Assembly (NCBI RefSeq): GCF_007595705.1
Contig: NZ_NISY01000002.1
Location: forward strand, 186,001-250,000
Reading direction: 5' to 3'
Length of the DNA stretch: 64,000 nucleotides
DNA from: Streptomyces sp. SAJ15
Lineage (GTDB): Bacteria; Actinomycetota; Actinomycetes; Streptomycetales; Streptomycetaceae
The translations under genes were made by a program, and so were the position numbers. Numbering within the stretch: position 1 is the first letter of the stretch; each line of letters begins with the position of its first letter. A model generated the notes under the pieces. It was given only the letters and a program-made list of their open reading frames with translations, was not told the origin of the DNA and did no database searches. Positions 24,173 to 33,527 of the stretch are shown here, one piece after another.

Positions 24173-25926
24173 ACGACCAGAAGCCGGCCGAGCCGTGGAC
24201 ATCGGCCCGGCCGTGGGAGCGGCCGGAGCGCCTGGACCGCCCCGGAGGGCCGTCACCGGCGGGCCCCGGCGCCTCCGGCGAGCGGGCTCCGGTCCTCGGA
24301 CCGCTGGTGCGCGAGTACGTCCCCGTGGGCCGCTACCGACGGCCCAGCGGCCAGGTCGCGGCGGTGCTCATGTACGAGAACGGCGGCTACAGCGTGGTGT
24401 GGCCCGACCGTCGCGAGGACGTCGACAAGCCGCTCATCAAAGGGCCGTACACGGTCATCGAGGTGCACACCGGCTGGCACCTCACCCAGTTCCGCACCGA
24501 GCTGCCGGCCGCCGGCGACGCCGAGTTCTTCCGCGCCGAGGTCGAGGTGCGATGGCGGGTGGTGGACGCGCGCGCCGCCGCCGTCGCCGGGGTGTGGAAC
24601 CTGGCCGAGCACCTCTCCCCGGTGCTGCTGCGCGCCCTACGCGGCATCACCCGGCGCTACCGCATCAGCGAGGCCGAACGGGCCGACGTGGCGGTGGAGT
24701 CGGAGCTGCTGCAGCGCGGCGCGCTCGTGCTCGGCGACGATCTCGGCCTGGAGACCCAGGTGTTCGTACGGATCGACCTCAGCAGCCGCGGCATCAGCGC
24801 CCAGCGCGAACGCACCGACGTCGAGCACGTCCGCGAGGTGGAGCGCGCCCAGCACGAGCTGGAGCGCGAGCGCGAGGCTCGCGAGCAGGAGCTCAACCGG
24901 ATGCGGGCCGCCGAGCTCCAGGAGGTGCTCCGCGGCGGCGACGACGACCGGATCGCCTGGTTCATGGCCCGTGACAAGGCCCGGGCGTGGGACATCCACC
25001 AGGCGATCCTCCGGGAGCGGCGGGAGGAGCGCGAGCTCTCCATCGAGACCGTGTTCCGCTTCGTCGACGGCGGGCTCATCGAGCGCCAGGACCTCAACGA
25101 CCAGACCCTCGCCGCCATCGACTTCCTGCGCTCCACCACCCGCGGCACCATGGGCCGCGCCGCCGAGACCGTCTTCGGTCTGCCGCGACACCCCGCGGCC
25201 TCCGGCGAGGACCGGGCCCGGGCCCGACGCCAGCTGGACTGGAGCCACGCCGAGCGGCCGCCGGAGCCCGACGCCCCGCGGGACTCGGCGCCCGGCCGGG
25301 ACGAGGCGCGGGACGTCGGGCACGGCGCGGAGCGCCCGTACGACGCCGGGCGAGGACCCTCCGCGGACCGATCAGACCGATCAGACCGATCAGACCGATC
25401 AGACCGACGAGATCGACCAGGTCGACCAGAGCGCCGTGGCCCGTCGGATCGGGGGGACGGGGCGTACGGGTCGGACCGGTCGAGCCGGGAGTGGGAGCGT
25501 GAGGGGGATTACGGCCACGGACCGGGCCGGGACGGGGAGTACGCCGGCCACCGCGCGGCCGGGGACCACGGGGACCACGGGGACGACCGGTATCTCCGGG
25601 CCGAGCGAGGCGGCGGGGACCGGCCCGACGGGTGGGGCGGCGGGGACCGGGTCTACGAGCCCACCCGCGTCCAGCGGGCGGCGGAGCGCGACGACTACCG
25701 CCGCCGCCCGCCCCGCTCCACCCGCGACGACGCCCCGGAGGACCGGGTGCGCGACCGCTGGGACGACGACCGCCGGGACGACGACCGCCGGGACGACGAC
25801 CGCCGGGGCGGGGGTCGTGGCGAGGAGCGCCGCTGGGACGGGGACCGTTGGGACGAGTCTCCGCCTCCCGAGCGCGACCGGTCGCCGCGCCGCTGGAGCG
25901 ACAAGCTCGACTGGGGCGACGAATGA
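24169..25926 (+). CDS. SPFH/band-7-like protein with coiled coil and repetitive tail (operon gene 3)
   Basis: A 585-residue protein. Residues about 46-205 look like an SPFH (stomatin/band-7) fold: REYVPVGRYRRPSGQVAAV, then FFRAEVEVRWRVVDARAAAV. A coiled coil follows near 212-250 (EREREAREQELNRM) and a helical segment to about 340. SPFH proteins form large membrane-associated rings; no membrane helix is seen here, so recruitment through a partner is likely. Residues 340-585 are a disordered Asp/Arg/Gly tail, including an RSD run from a 9-bp repeat and a DDRRD run from a 15-bp repeat. It overlaps genes 2 and 4 by ATGA. Confidence 0.6.
   Translation: MNDQKPAEPWTSARPWERPERLDRPGGPSPAGPGASGERAPVLGPLVREYVPVGRYRRPSGQVAAVLMYENGGYSVVWPDRREDVDKPLIKGPYTVIEVHTGWHLTQFRTELPAAGDAEFFRAEVEVRWRVVDARAAAVAGVWNLAEHLSPVLLRALRGITRRYRISEAERADVAVESELLQRGALVLGDDLGLETQVFVRIDLSSRGISAQRERTDVEHVREVERAQHELEREREAREQELNRMRAAELQEVLRGGDDDRIAWFMARDKARAWDIHQAILRERREERELSIETVFRFVDGGLIERQDLNDQTLAAIDFLRSTTRGTMGRAAETVFGLPRHPAASGEDRARARRQLDWSHAERPPEPDAPRDSAPGRDEARDVGHGAERPYDAGRGPSADRSDRSDRSDRSDRRDRPGRPERRGPSDRGDGAYGSDRSSREWEREGDYGHGPGRDGEYAGHRAAGDHGDHGDDRYLRAERGGGDRPDGWGGGDRVYEPTRVQRAAERDDYRRRPPRSTRDDAPEDRVRDRWDDDRRDDDRRDDDRRGGGRGEERRWDGDRWDESPPPERDRSPRRWSDKLDWGDE
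25366..25401 (+). repeat. Four 9-bp tandem repeats (GACCGATCA)
   Basis: Exact units at 25366, 25375, 25384 and 25393, followed by a degenerate copy. They encode the RSDRSD run in the tail of the SPFH-like protein. A second short array of 15-bp units lies at about 25765-25810 in the same gene. Confidence 0.85.
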
Positions 25927-26246
25927 CCGGGTCCGGGTCGCCGCCGCGGCGGGGCCCGTTCGACGCCGTGCCGCCGCGCACCACCAGCGGCGGCGGCGCC
26001 GAGCCGCCGCCCGAGCCCATGCGCCTCGCCGACCCCGGCTCCGAGCCTGGCACGAGCCCCGGCGCCGACTCGACCTCCGGCACGCCTCCCACCGTCACGC
26101 CGCCCTTCGTCACGCCGCCCCTTTCGCTCCGCGAACCCCCGCGCGGCCCGCACCAGCGCACGCGTCCCCGGACCCTCGGCAGACCCGCCCGCCGCGGGCG
26201 TCGGTCCGGCCGGGGCATCCGGGACCACATCGCAAGGAGAACCGCA

Positions 26247-28787
26247 GTGATATGCCCTGACATCCGGCCCTCGGGGCGGCGTTCGCGCCCGCGTCGACGG
26301 CCGGCCCGGCGCGCGCTGGCCGCGACCGCGGCGGTGTGCGCGCTGGCCGTAGGCCTGGCGCCGGCGCCGCCCGCCGCCGCCCGCGAAACCGCGTCCGACG
26401 GCGCGGTGAAGCCCATCGACTTCGCCGTCCTCGTGGACGTCTCCGACAGCCTCAGCGACGCGGACCTGGCCCGGGAGACGGACGCGGCCGCGCTGATCGC
26501 CCAGGCGGAGATCTCCGACCGCTCACGCGCCACCGTCATCGGCTTCGGCAGCGCGGAGAAGCCCGGTCAGCAGCCCGTGCGGGAGGTGTGCTCGCCGACC
26601 GTCACCGACGAGGCGGGGCGGCAGCGGCTGAGCCGGTGCGCGCAGCAGTTGAAGGACCGCGCGGGGAACCGGGTCGGGCCGGGGACGGACTTCCCCGCCG
26701 CGCTCACCCAGGCCGTCGACCGGCTCGGGGAGCACGGCTCCGACACCACCCCCAAGGTCGTCTTCCTGCTGACCGACGGCAAGCTGGACGTGGCGGACAG
26801 CCCCGCGTACGGCACCGATCCCGCGAGCCGCCGGGCCAACGCCGCCAAGAAGCTGCGCGAGACGCTCGACCGGGCCCGCCGCGAGCAGGTGCAGATCTGG
26901 CCGCTGGGCTTCGGCGACGGCATCGACCGAGACGCGCTGCGCGCCATGGCCGCCGGCGGCTATCGCAACGACTGCCCCGACCGGCCCGGAAGCACCCCGC
27001 GGATGCGGGTCGCCGACAGCGCCACCGAGGTGGACCGGGCGCTGCACGTCACCTTCGCGGCCGCCCGCTGCGGTGACGTCGAGGAGGGCACCAGCGCCAG
27101 GCCGCCGGGCGAGCTGAAGGTCACCATCCCGCCGATCGCCACCGACGGCTCGATCACCGTCACCAAGCACGACCCGCGCGTCACGGTCACCTACTACGAC
27201 CCGGAGGACAACCGGGTGCCGGCGCACGGCACCGCCCACGGCTCCCGCTTCGACGTCAGCGGCCAGGACGGGCCGGTCGAGGCGCTGCGGGTCCGGGACC
27301 CCCTGCCCGGCACCTGGCGGGTGAAGCTGTCCGCCCCCGAGGGCCACCGCGACCATCCCGCGACGGTACGGGCCATCTGGCAGGGCGTGCTCCACTCGGC
27401 GATCTCGCTGGAGCCCGTCACGCCGCGCCCCGGCGAACGCAGCGTGGTGCGGGTGCGGATGCAGACCCGGCGCGGTGTGGCCATCACCGACCCCGAGCAG
27501 TTGGCCGGGGTGAAGGTCACCGCCCGGCTGACCGGCGACGGCTTCGCGGAACCGGTGGACATGACGCTGCGGGACGACGGCGAGGGCCCGGACGAGCGAG
27601 CGGACGACGCCCTCTACGCCGCCGAGTTCACCGTGCCCGAGACGGCCTCGGGCGTGCTGCGGATCATCGGGGAGATGGCGGCCCCCGGCGTCACCAGCGA
27701 CCACCGCCCCTACGACACGCACACCGCCCCGCCCGACGGCCCGCGGGTCGTGGCCGACGTCGCCCTCGACAAGCAGTCGGTGTATCCGGGCGGCGAGGTC
27801 GGCGGCCGGATGACCGTGCACAACGACGACACCCGGCCGCACACCCTGCGGCTCGCCCTGAAGGACCTGCCGGAGAAGTCATCCCTGCGGATCGCCCCGA
27901 CCACGGTCACCGTGGAGGCGGGCGCGCAGCGGCGGGTTCCGTTCACCGTCGCCTTCGGGGCGGACACGGCGCTCGGCGACATCGGAGGGCAGATCAGCGT
28001 CGTCGACACCACCGACAACGGCCAAGAGGTCGGCCATGCGTTCCTGACCGTCGCGGTGGAGCCCGAACCGAGCCGCTGGGAGCGGTGGTGGGACCGCTGG
28101 TGGTGGGCCGCGGTCAGCGGCGGCGCGCTGGCGCTGGCCGCCGGGGCGCTGGTCGCCGCCCGCGTCCACTCCGCGCGGTCGCGGAAGTCACTCCAGGGGC
28201 TGGTCATCGAGGTGCGCCGGGAGGGCTCCGGCGCCGCCCCCGCCCAACTGCCCGTCCGCGGCGCCGGCGTACGGACCTTCTACTTCACCGTCGACGGCGG
28301 CTCCGGCTCCGGCACCCCCACGCTGCGCCGGCGCGACTCCGGCGGCGGTCAGACGTACCGGCTGTGGCGCGCCGGCGACGGCAGCCTGCGGCTCCGCGCG
28401 CCCCGAGGCCGTGAACAACTGCTCCCGCGCGGGGGCCCGCTGGCGCTCGACGACGGTCTGGAGCTGTGCGTACGCGACGAGCGCGGCGCGACCCGCGGCA
28501 CCGCGCGGGGTGGCGGAGGCGGCGGAGGCGGCGGCCGCACGGCCGGCGGCCGTGGCTCCAGGCTCGACGCCCGGCCCGGGGGGCGCCGCCCCTTCGGCGG
28601 CCGCTCGCGCGGCCGCTCCGGCTCCGGCACCGGCGATGGCGCCGGAGGCGGGACCGGGGGCCCGGACGGCTCCGCGACGAACGGCAGGTCGGACGGCGGT
28701 CGCGTCCGCGGCGGCCGCCCCCGGGGCGGCACCGGCGGCGCCGCCTCACCCAGCGGCGGAACGGGCGGCTATGACGCGGCGTTCTGA
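26247..28787 (+). CDS. Secreted, membrane-anchored von Willebrand factor A protein (operon gene 4)
   Basis: An 846-residue protein. A basic, RR-containing signal peptide occupies residues 1-46. The vWA domain spans about 55-250 with an intact metal-ion site: DVSDS (DxSxS), GTDF (Thr) and LLTDGK (Asp). Two Ig-like beta regions follow, then a membrane helix near 620-642 (AAVSGGALALAAGALVAARV), a small cytoplasmic beta domain and a Gly/Arg-rich tail. It should display the vWA domain outside the cell and link it to cytoplasmic partners. GTG 26247 is preferred because AAGGAG lies seven bases upstream and the signal peptide begins at once. An ATG at 25923, overlapping the stop of gene 3 and in frame, would add 108 Pro-rich residues; which start is used is unresolved. 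Confidence 0.8.
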   Translation: MICPDIRPSGRRSRPRRRPARRALAATAAVCALAVGLAPAPPAAARETASDGAVKPIDFAVLVDVSDSLSDADLARETDAAALIAQAEISDRSRATVIGFGSAEKPGQQPVREVCSPTVTDEAGRQRLSRCAQQLKDRAGNRVGPGTDFPAALTQAVDRLGEHGSDTTPKVVFLLTDGKLDVADSPAYGTDPASRRANAAKKLRETLDRARREQVQIWPLGFGDGIDRDALRAMAAGGYRNDCPDRPGSTPRMRVADSATEVDRALHVTFAAARCGDVEEGTSARPPGELKVTIPPIATDGSITVTKHDPRVTVTYYDPEDNRVPAHGTAHGSRFDVSGQDGPVEALRVRDPLPGTWRVKLSAPEGHRDHPATVRAIWQGVLHSAISLEPVTPRPGERSVVRVRMQTRRGVAITDPEQLAGVKVTARLTGDGFAEPVDMTLRDDGEGPDERADDALYAAEFTVPETASGVLRIIGEMAAPGVTSDHRPYDTHTAPPDGPRVVADVALDKQSVYPGGEVGGRMTVHNDDTRPHTLRLALKDLPEKSSLRIAPTTVTVEAGAQRRVPFTVAFGADTALGDIGGQISVVDTTDNGQEVGHAFLTVAVEPEPSRWERWWDRWWWAAVSGGALALAAGALVAARVHSARSRKSLQGLVIEVRREGSGAAPAQLPVRGAGVRTFYFTVDGGSGSGTPTLRRRDSGGGQTYRLWRAGDGSLRLRAPRGREQLLPRGGPLALDDGLELCVRDERGATRGTARGGGGGGGGGRTAGGRGSRLDARPGGRRPFGGRSRGRSGSGTGDGAGGGTGGPDGSATNGRSDGGRVRGGRPRGGTGGAASPSGGTGGYDAAF

Positions 28788-29268
28788 CCCGTGCGTCGGA
28801 CGGCGCTCGGCGGGCGGCACACCACCCCGCCGGGCACCGGGCGGCACGCAACCCCGGCGGGCACCAGGTGGCACGCCACTCCGCCGGGCACCGGGTGACC
28901 GTACGGTGCCGGGCTCGGCGTCCGGCCCGCCGCGCGGCCTGGCGGGACGTCCGGCGTTCGGCCCGGCGCCCGGCCTGGCGGGACGTCCGGCGTTCGGCCC
29001 GGCGCCCGGCCTCGCGGGACGTCCGGCGTTCGGCCCGGCGCCCGGCCTCGCGGGGCGCCCGATGCCCGACCCGGGGTCGGCGCCATCGGCGCCCGAGCCG
29101 GTAGCCGGGGGCGCGCCGCTCCGACCGGCCCGGACGACATTCCGGCCGCCGCTCCGCCGGGCGGGGTGGAGCGGTCCGCGTACCCCCCATGTGCCACCGC
29201 CGCCCGGCAGGACAACCACCCACGCACGTTCGGCCCGGGCGGGTCGGGCGAGGGGAGCGATGACATGA
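28771..29268 (+). CDS. Small low-complexity Pro/Arg/Gly protein (operon gene 5)
   Basis: A 165-residue frame that starts inside the end of the vWA gene and ends in an ATGA overlap with the tubulin-like gene, the same junction used throughout the operon. It is basic and disordered, with three copies of GLAGRPAFGPAP from a 36-bp repeat. No family is recognised. Evidence that it is translated is its fit between neighbours; the low complexity leaves open that it is only a spacer. An Arg/Pro-rich peptide could bind RNA or acidic tails of the other operon proteins, but that is speculation. Confidence 0.4.
   Translation: MTRRSDPCVGRRSAGGTPPRRAPGGTQPRRAPGGTPLRRAPGDRTVPGSASGPPRGLAGRPAFGPAPGLAGRPAFGPAPGLAGRPAFGPAPGLAGRPMPDPGSAPSAPEPVAGGAPLRPARTTFRPPLRRAGWSGPRTPHVPPPPGRTTTHARSARAGRARGAMT
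28936..29061 (+). repeat. Three-and-a-half 36-bp tandem repeats
   Basis: Units at 28936, 28972 and 29008 are identical except for one or two bases, and a half unit follows at 29044. They have no spacers and stay in frame with operon gene 5, encoding a 12-residue repeat. Confidence 0.9.
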
Positions 29269-32200
29269 AGATCTACCAGCCCATGCTCTTCGTGGGCCTG
29301 GGCGGCACCGGCGCCCGCATCGGGGCCGAGTTGGAGCGGAACCTGCGCCGGGAGCTGTGCGGCCCGGACGGCACCGCGCTGGTCGACGGCGGTAAACGGG
29401 CGGCGTTCCAACTGCCCGACTGTCTGCAGTTCGTGTACGCGGACTTCAGCGAGTCCGAGCTGGACCGGCTGCCGCACCTGAGCGCGCGCGGGCCGGAGGC
29501 GGCCGCCTTCTCCCGCACCTCCCGAGCGGTGCACAACCTGCTGCCCGCCTACGACAACTCCCCCGAGGTGACCCGCATGCTGCGGATCGCCCTGCACGAG
29601 GAGGTGGCCGGCTGGCTGCCGCCCCGCGAGGGGGAGCCGCGGGTCTCGCCGTTGCACACCGGGGCCGGGCAGCTGCCGACGGTGGGCCGGGCCGCGCTGT
29701 TCGCGACCATGCGCAGCGGCGCGGAGCAGGTGCTGGGCCCGCTGCGGGCGGCGATCGACGCGCTGAGCAAGTCGGGCGGCGACCTGGAGCGGCTGGGCGG
29801 GCGGCAGATCCGCGGCTACGACGTGTTCGTGGCATTCTCCGTCGCCGGCGGCACCGGAGCGGGCATCTTCTACGACTTCCTGCATCTGATCGGGCACGCC
29901 TTCAACGCCGTCAATCTGAACGGCGCGAAGATCTACCCTCTCGTGGTCATGCCGTCCGCGTTCCCGGCGGAGTCCGGCGGCGGCCGGGAGGCCGAACTCA
30001 ACGCCGCCCGCGCCCTGGTGGACCTCTCCCACCTGGTCGACGACCAGAACGCGGCGGACGCGGCGCCCGATCTCGGCGATGTGGAACAGCTCGGCCGGAT
30101 CGGGGTGAAGTACCCGCACCTGGCCCCGGTGCGGCTGCGCACCTCCACCGTGCAGACGGCGTTCCTGTTCAGCCGGACCGCGGGCATGCGCCCGGAGGAC
30201 CTGCGGCGCTCCATCACCGCGATGGTGACCTCGCTGATCGGCACCGACCTGGGCGAGGAGAGCGTGCGCGGTCGGAGCCGGGCGGACGACGACGCGCAGT
30301 CCTTCGCGGCCAGCTTCGTCAACCGCGGCACGATCCGCTCCGCCCCGGCGGCCACCGGCATCGGCCTCCAGGGGATGTCCACCAGCCTCGCCGCCTCCAT
30401 GACCGTGCCGGTGGACGAGCTGGCCGAGATCGTGGCCTCCCGGATGCTGGCCTGCGCGGTGCGCGGCCTGGTGGAACAGGCGCGGCAGGGCGGCGAGACC
30501 CACCGCGCGCTGGTGGTGAAGGTGTTCAAGGAGTCGGGCCTGGAGGAGATCTGGACCCGGGAGGCGCTGGAGGTCGCGCTGCCCGACCCGCTGCCCCGCG
30601 GCGTCAAGGCGATCGGGCAGGCGCTGCGTGACCGCGTCGGTGACATGGAGGACCAACTGGCCCAGCTGGACCGCCGGCTGGACCGGCGGGTGGGGGAGAT
30701 CGCGGAGCGGTTCACCCCGCGCCGGGCCGTCCAGGCGCTGCTGCAGGAGCACGACCCGTTCCGCCTGGAACGGGTGTTGGCCGGCAATCCGGGCGACCGG
30801 GACCAGGTGGCGGCGGCCGGGTTCGCCGGGATGCTGGACAACCGCCGCAACCGCCCGCACGCCCCCGAGGGCGTGCAGCCCACACCGCCCCCGGTGCCCC
30901 GGATCAGCCGTGGGATGGCCGGGCTGGTGCCCGCCCGCTGGGGCGACCCGGACGTGGAGGCGGCGCTGGGCGAACAGGACACCTGGTACCGGTGGTCGGC
31001 GTGCCGGGTCTGGCACGACCAGTGGAAGGAGCAGGAGTCCCGCTGGCGGCCGCCCGCCGACCGCGTGATCAAGGACGTCTCGGCGCTGGTGCGGGCCTTC
31101 CGCGACCACGAGGAGGAGGAGAGCGGGCTGTTCCTGGAGCGGAAGAAGGAGCTGTACCGCGAGGACCGCACCGGCGTGTCCTACCTGCTGCCGCCCCAGC
31201 ACACCCTCGGCGCCTTCTACGACGACGTGATGGCGCGGCTGCTCCAGCGCGAGGGCCTGGCCGATCACCAGGACGAGGCGGCGCTGCTGGCCCGGATCGT
31301 CGAACCCGGCCACTGGCTGCGCGCGTTGAGCGCCGTGCAGCTCTCGCCGCGCGCCGCCGTCAAGGAGGTCAAGGCGGTCCTGGAGCAGCGCATCAAGAGG
31401 CTGTTCGTGGAGACGGGCGTCCACCAGGAGCGGCCGCTCCTGCCCTCACTGGGCGACCTGCTGGCGGCGGCGGCCGGCGACGCGGAGGCGGCGGCCACGG
31501 TCGACGAGAAGTGGCAGGAGCAGTTCCGGTCCCAGCTGGCCGGGATGCTGCCGGCCGGCTTCACCCCGGACGGCACCGGCAAGCTGAAGGTCCTGATCGT
31601 ACGACCGCAGACCAAGGCGACCGGCAGCGTCGACCGCTTCCTGGAGCAGACGCTGCTGCTGCCGCGCGACGAGAACCGGATGTCGCCGGAGTTCCGCGCG
31701 GTGCCCACCGAGTCCATCACCGTGGTGCTCTTCCGCAGCGAGATGAGCCTGACCGAGGTCTCCGAGGTACGGCAGGTGCTGCGGCTGTGGGGTCGGGCGC
31801 GGGACAAGGAGGGGCGTGAGGACTACCTGGCCTGGCGCCAGCGCACCGGCTACCGGGAGGCGTGGCTGGCCAGCACCGAGTCCGACCGGCAGCGCATCCT
31901 CCAGCGGATGCTGTGCGCGATGTGGAACGGGCAGGTCGAGGTCGTCGGCGATCCGCTCTCCCCGGACCGGGTCCGCTTCCGGTTGCGGCGCGGTGACGAC
32001 GCGCGGGACGCGGTGACCATGACGCTCGCCCTGGAGCCGTACGACCGCTCCGTCACCAGCTGGTCCGACCTGCTGCGCGCCTACGAGCGGTGGGCGCTGC
32101 TGGACGCCGGCACGGCCACCAAGGACTTCTGTGGGGTGCTGATGGAGACGCTCCCCGAGGGGTTGAGCACCTCCCCGAGCGAGCCGCACCCGCTGCTGCG

Positions 32201-33527
32201 GACCTTCCTGGACCGCGTCGCGCCCGACGCCGCCGGCCAGCTCGACGTCCTCGCCCGCCGGCTCGACGAGGACGGCCGCGAGTGGATCCCCCCACTCCGC
32301 GACTTCTGGACCGTCACCCTCGACGGCGCCCTCGACCTCCGCTTCCCCCGCGGCCTCCGCGCCAACCGCGCCACCCTCCGCTCCCTGGTGGAGGCGGTGA
32401 GCGCCCGCGACCACGAAGACGAGCACGAGGGCGGACCCGGCGGCCCGGGAACCGGCTCCGGAGGCGGAGGCGGCGGCCGACCCGACGGTCGGCTCAACGG
32501 CCACCGCGCGGGGACGGGTTCGCGTGCGGGCGGGGGCGGGGGCTGGGGCGCCGCCGATGCCGACGCGGATGCCGACGACGCCGACGGCTCGTGGGGCTCC
32601 CCGGCGTACGGCGCCCGCGGTTCGGCGGGCCCCTCCGGCCGGCCGATCCGCTCCGACCGCTCCGCCGCGGACGGCGGCCGACGGGCCGACCACGCGGCCG
32701 GCCGATGGGCCGGCGACCGGGGGGCCGGCGACCGGGCCGCGGATGACCGGGACATCGCCGGACGGCGTCCCGGCGGCCGGGCGGACGGCGCCCGACCGCC
32801 ACGGCACGGGAGCACCCGGGGCCGGCCGTCCCACGACCGTGAGGTCGGCGACCGGTACGGCGAGGGCAGGCGCGCGGGCGACGGCGCCGCCGGTGGCCGC
32901 CTTCGTACGTCCGGCGACCGCGCGAGGGGCGGCCGTCCGGCGGACGACCGTGTCACCGATGACCGCTATGACGACGGGTTCGCCGACGACGGGTTCGCCG
33001 ACGACGGGTTCGCCGACGACGGGTTCGCCGACGACCGGGCGCCCGGCGACCGGCGGACCGGCGACGGCCTCGGGGCCGTGGCCGACGGCGCGGCGGCGGA
33101 CGGTCGGGGGCCCGATGGCCGGGTGGCCGAGGACGCGCCGCTCGACGGGCGTGGGGAACGGGGGTGGGCCGAGGCGTCCTCCCACCGCGCGACGGGCGAG
33201 GGCGGGGGCAGGGGTGGGGGCTGGGACTTCGGCGACGGGTCGTCCGACGACCGCCTGAGCGACGATCCGTACGCCGAGGATCCGTATGCCGAGGAACCGT
33301 ACGCCGAGCGCCGGCACGCCCAGGACCGAAGCCCCCAGGACCGAAGCCCCCAGGACCGGTACGCCAACGACCATGGCGTCGGTGACCGGGTTGTCGGTGA
33401 TCGGGCCGTCCGCGACCGGGCCGTTTCCGACCGTGCCGCCGGCGATGCGGACGTCCGGCCGGGGGCGGACGACGGGGCGTGGGACGACCCGTGGGACGAC
33501 GAGACACGGCGGGAGGGCCGGCGGTGA
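29265..33527 (+). CDS. Giant tubulin-like protein (operon gene 6)
   Basis: A 1,420-residue protein of the bacterial tubulin-like family (Tubulin_2 type). The N-terminus MLFVGLGGTGARIGAELE near 7 matches the first nucleotide-binding loop. VAGGTGAGIFYDFLHLIG near 192 contains GGTGAG, equivalent to the GGGTGTG tubulin/FtsZ signature. The core runs to about 1,045 and is far larger than FtsZ, with long helical stretches between. GTP binding is therefore likely; filament formation cannot be judged. Residues 1,045-1,420 are a disordered Asp/Arg/Gly tail containing DDGFADDGFADD repeats. It overlaps genes 5 and 7 by ATGA and GTGA. Family members are typically encoded beside vWA and membrane proteins, as here. 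Confidence 0.85.
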   Translation: MKIYQPMLFVGLGGTGARIGAELERNLRRELCGPDGTALVDGGKRAAFQLPDCLQFVYADFSESELDRLPHLSARGPEAAAFSRTSRAVHNLLPAYDNSPEVTRMLRIALHEEVAGWLPPREGEPRVSPLHTGAGQLPTVGRAALFATMRSGAEQVLGPLRAAIDALSKSGGDLERLGGRQIRGYDVFVAFSVAGGTGAGIFYDFLHLIGHAFNAVNLNGAKIYPLVVMPSAFPAESGGGREAELNAARALVDLSHLVDDQNAADAAPDLGDVEQLGRIGVKYPHLAPVRLRTSTVQTAFLFSRTAGMRPEDLRRSITAMVTSLIGTDLGEESVRGRSRADDDAQSFAASFVNRGTIRSAPAATGIGLQGMSTSLAASMTVPVDELAEIVASRMLACAVRGLVEQARQGGETHRALVVKVFKESGLEEIWTREALEVALPDPLPRGVKAIGQALRDRVGDMEDQLAQLDRRLDRRVGEIAERFTPRRAVQALLQEHDPFRLERVLAGNPGDRDQVAAAGFAGMLDNRRNRPHAPEGVQPTPPPVPRISRGMAGLVPARWGDPDVEAALGEQDTWYRWSACRVWHDQWKEQESRWRPPADRVIKDVSALVRAFRDHEEEESGLFLERKKELYREDRTGVSYLLPPQHTLGAFYDDVMARLLQREGLADHQDEAALLARIVEPGHWLRALSAVQLSPRAAVKEVKAVLEQRIKRLFVETGVHQERPLLPSLGDLLAAAAGDAEAAATVDEKWQEQFRSQLAGMLPAGFTPDGTGKLKVLIVRPQTKATGSVDRFLEQTLLLPRDENRMSPEFRAVPTESITVVLFRSEMSLTEVSEVRQVLRLWGRARDKEGREDYLAWRQRTGYREAWLASTESDRQRILQRMLCAMWNGQVEVVGDPLSPDRVRFRLRRGDDARDAVTMTLALEPYDRSVTSWSDLLRAYERWALLDAGTATKDFCGVLMETLPEGLSTSPSEPHPLLRTFLDRVAPDAAGQLDVLARRLDEDGREWIPPLRDFWTVTLDGALDLRFPRGLRANRATLRSLVEAVSARDHEDEHEGGPGGPGTGSGGGGGGRPDGRLNGHRAGTGSRAGGGGGWGAADADADADDADGSWGSPAYGARGSAGPSGRPIRSDRSAADGGRRADHAAGRWAGDRGAGDRAADDRDIAGRRPGGRADGARPPRHGSTRGRPSHDREVGDRYGEGRRAGDGAAGGRLRTSGDRARGGRPADDRVTDDRYDDGFADDGFADDGFADDGFADDRAPGDRRTGDGLGAVADGAAADGRGPDGRVAEDAPLDGRGERGWAEASSHRATGEGGGRGGGWDFGDGSSDDRLSDDPYAEDPYAEEPYAERRHAQDRSPQDRSPQDRYANDHGVGDRVVGDRAVRDRAVSDRAAGDADVRPGADDGAWDDPWDDETRREGRR
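32970..33029 (+). repeat. Four identical 15-bp tandem repeats
   Basis: The unit GACGACGGGTTCGCC repeats exactly at 32970, 32985, 33000 and 33015, encoding DDGFA four times in the tail of the tubulin-like protein. Perfect identity suggests recent expansion. Confidence 0.92.

Noticed and set aside
28936-29061. Possible CRISPR-like array
   Set aside because: The repeats are directly adjacent with no spacers and keep the reading frame, so they are a coding tandem repeat.
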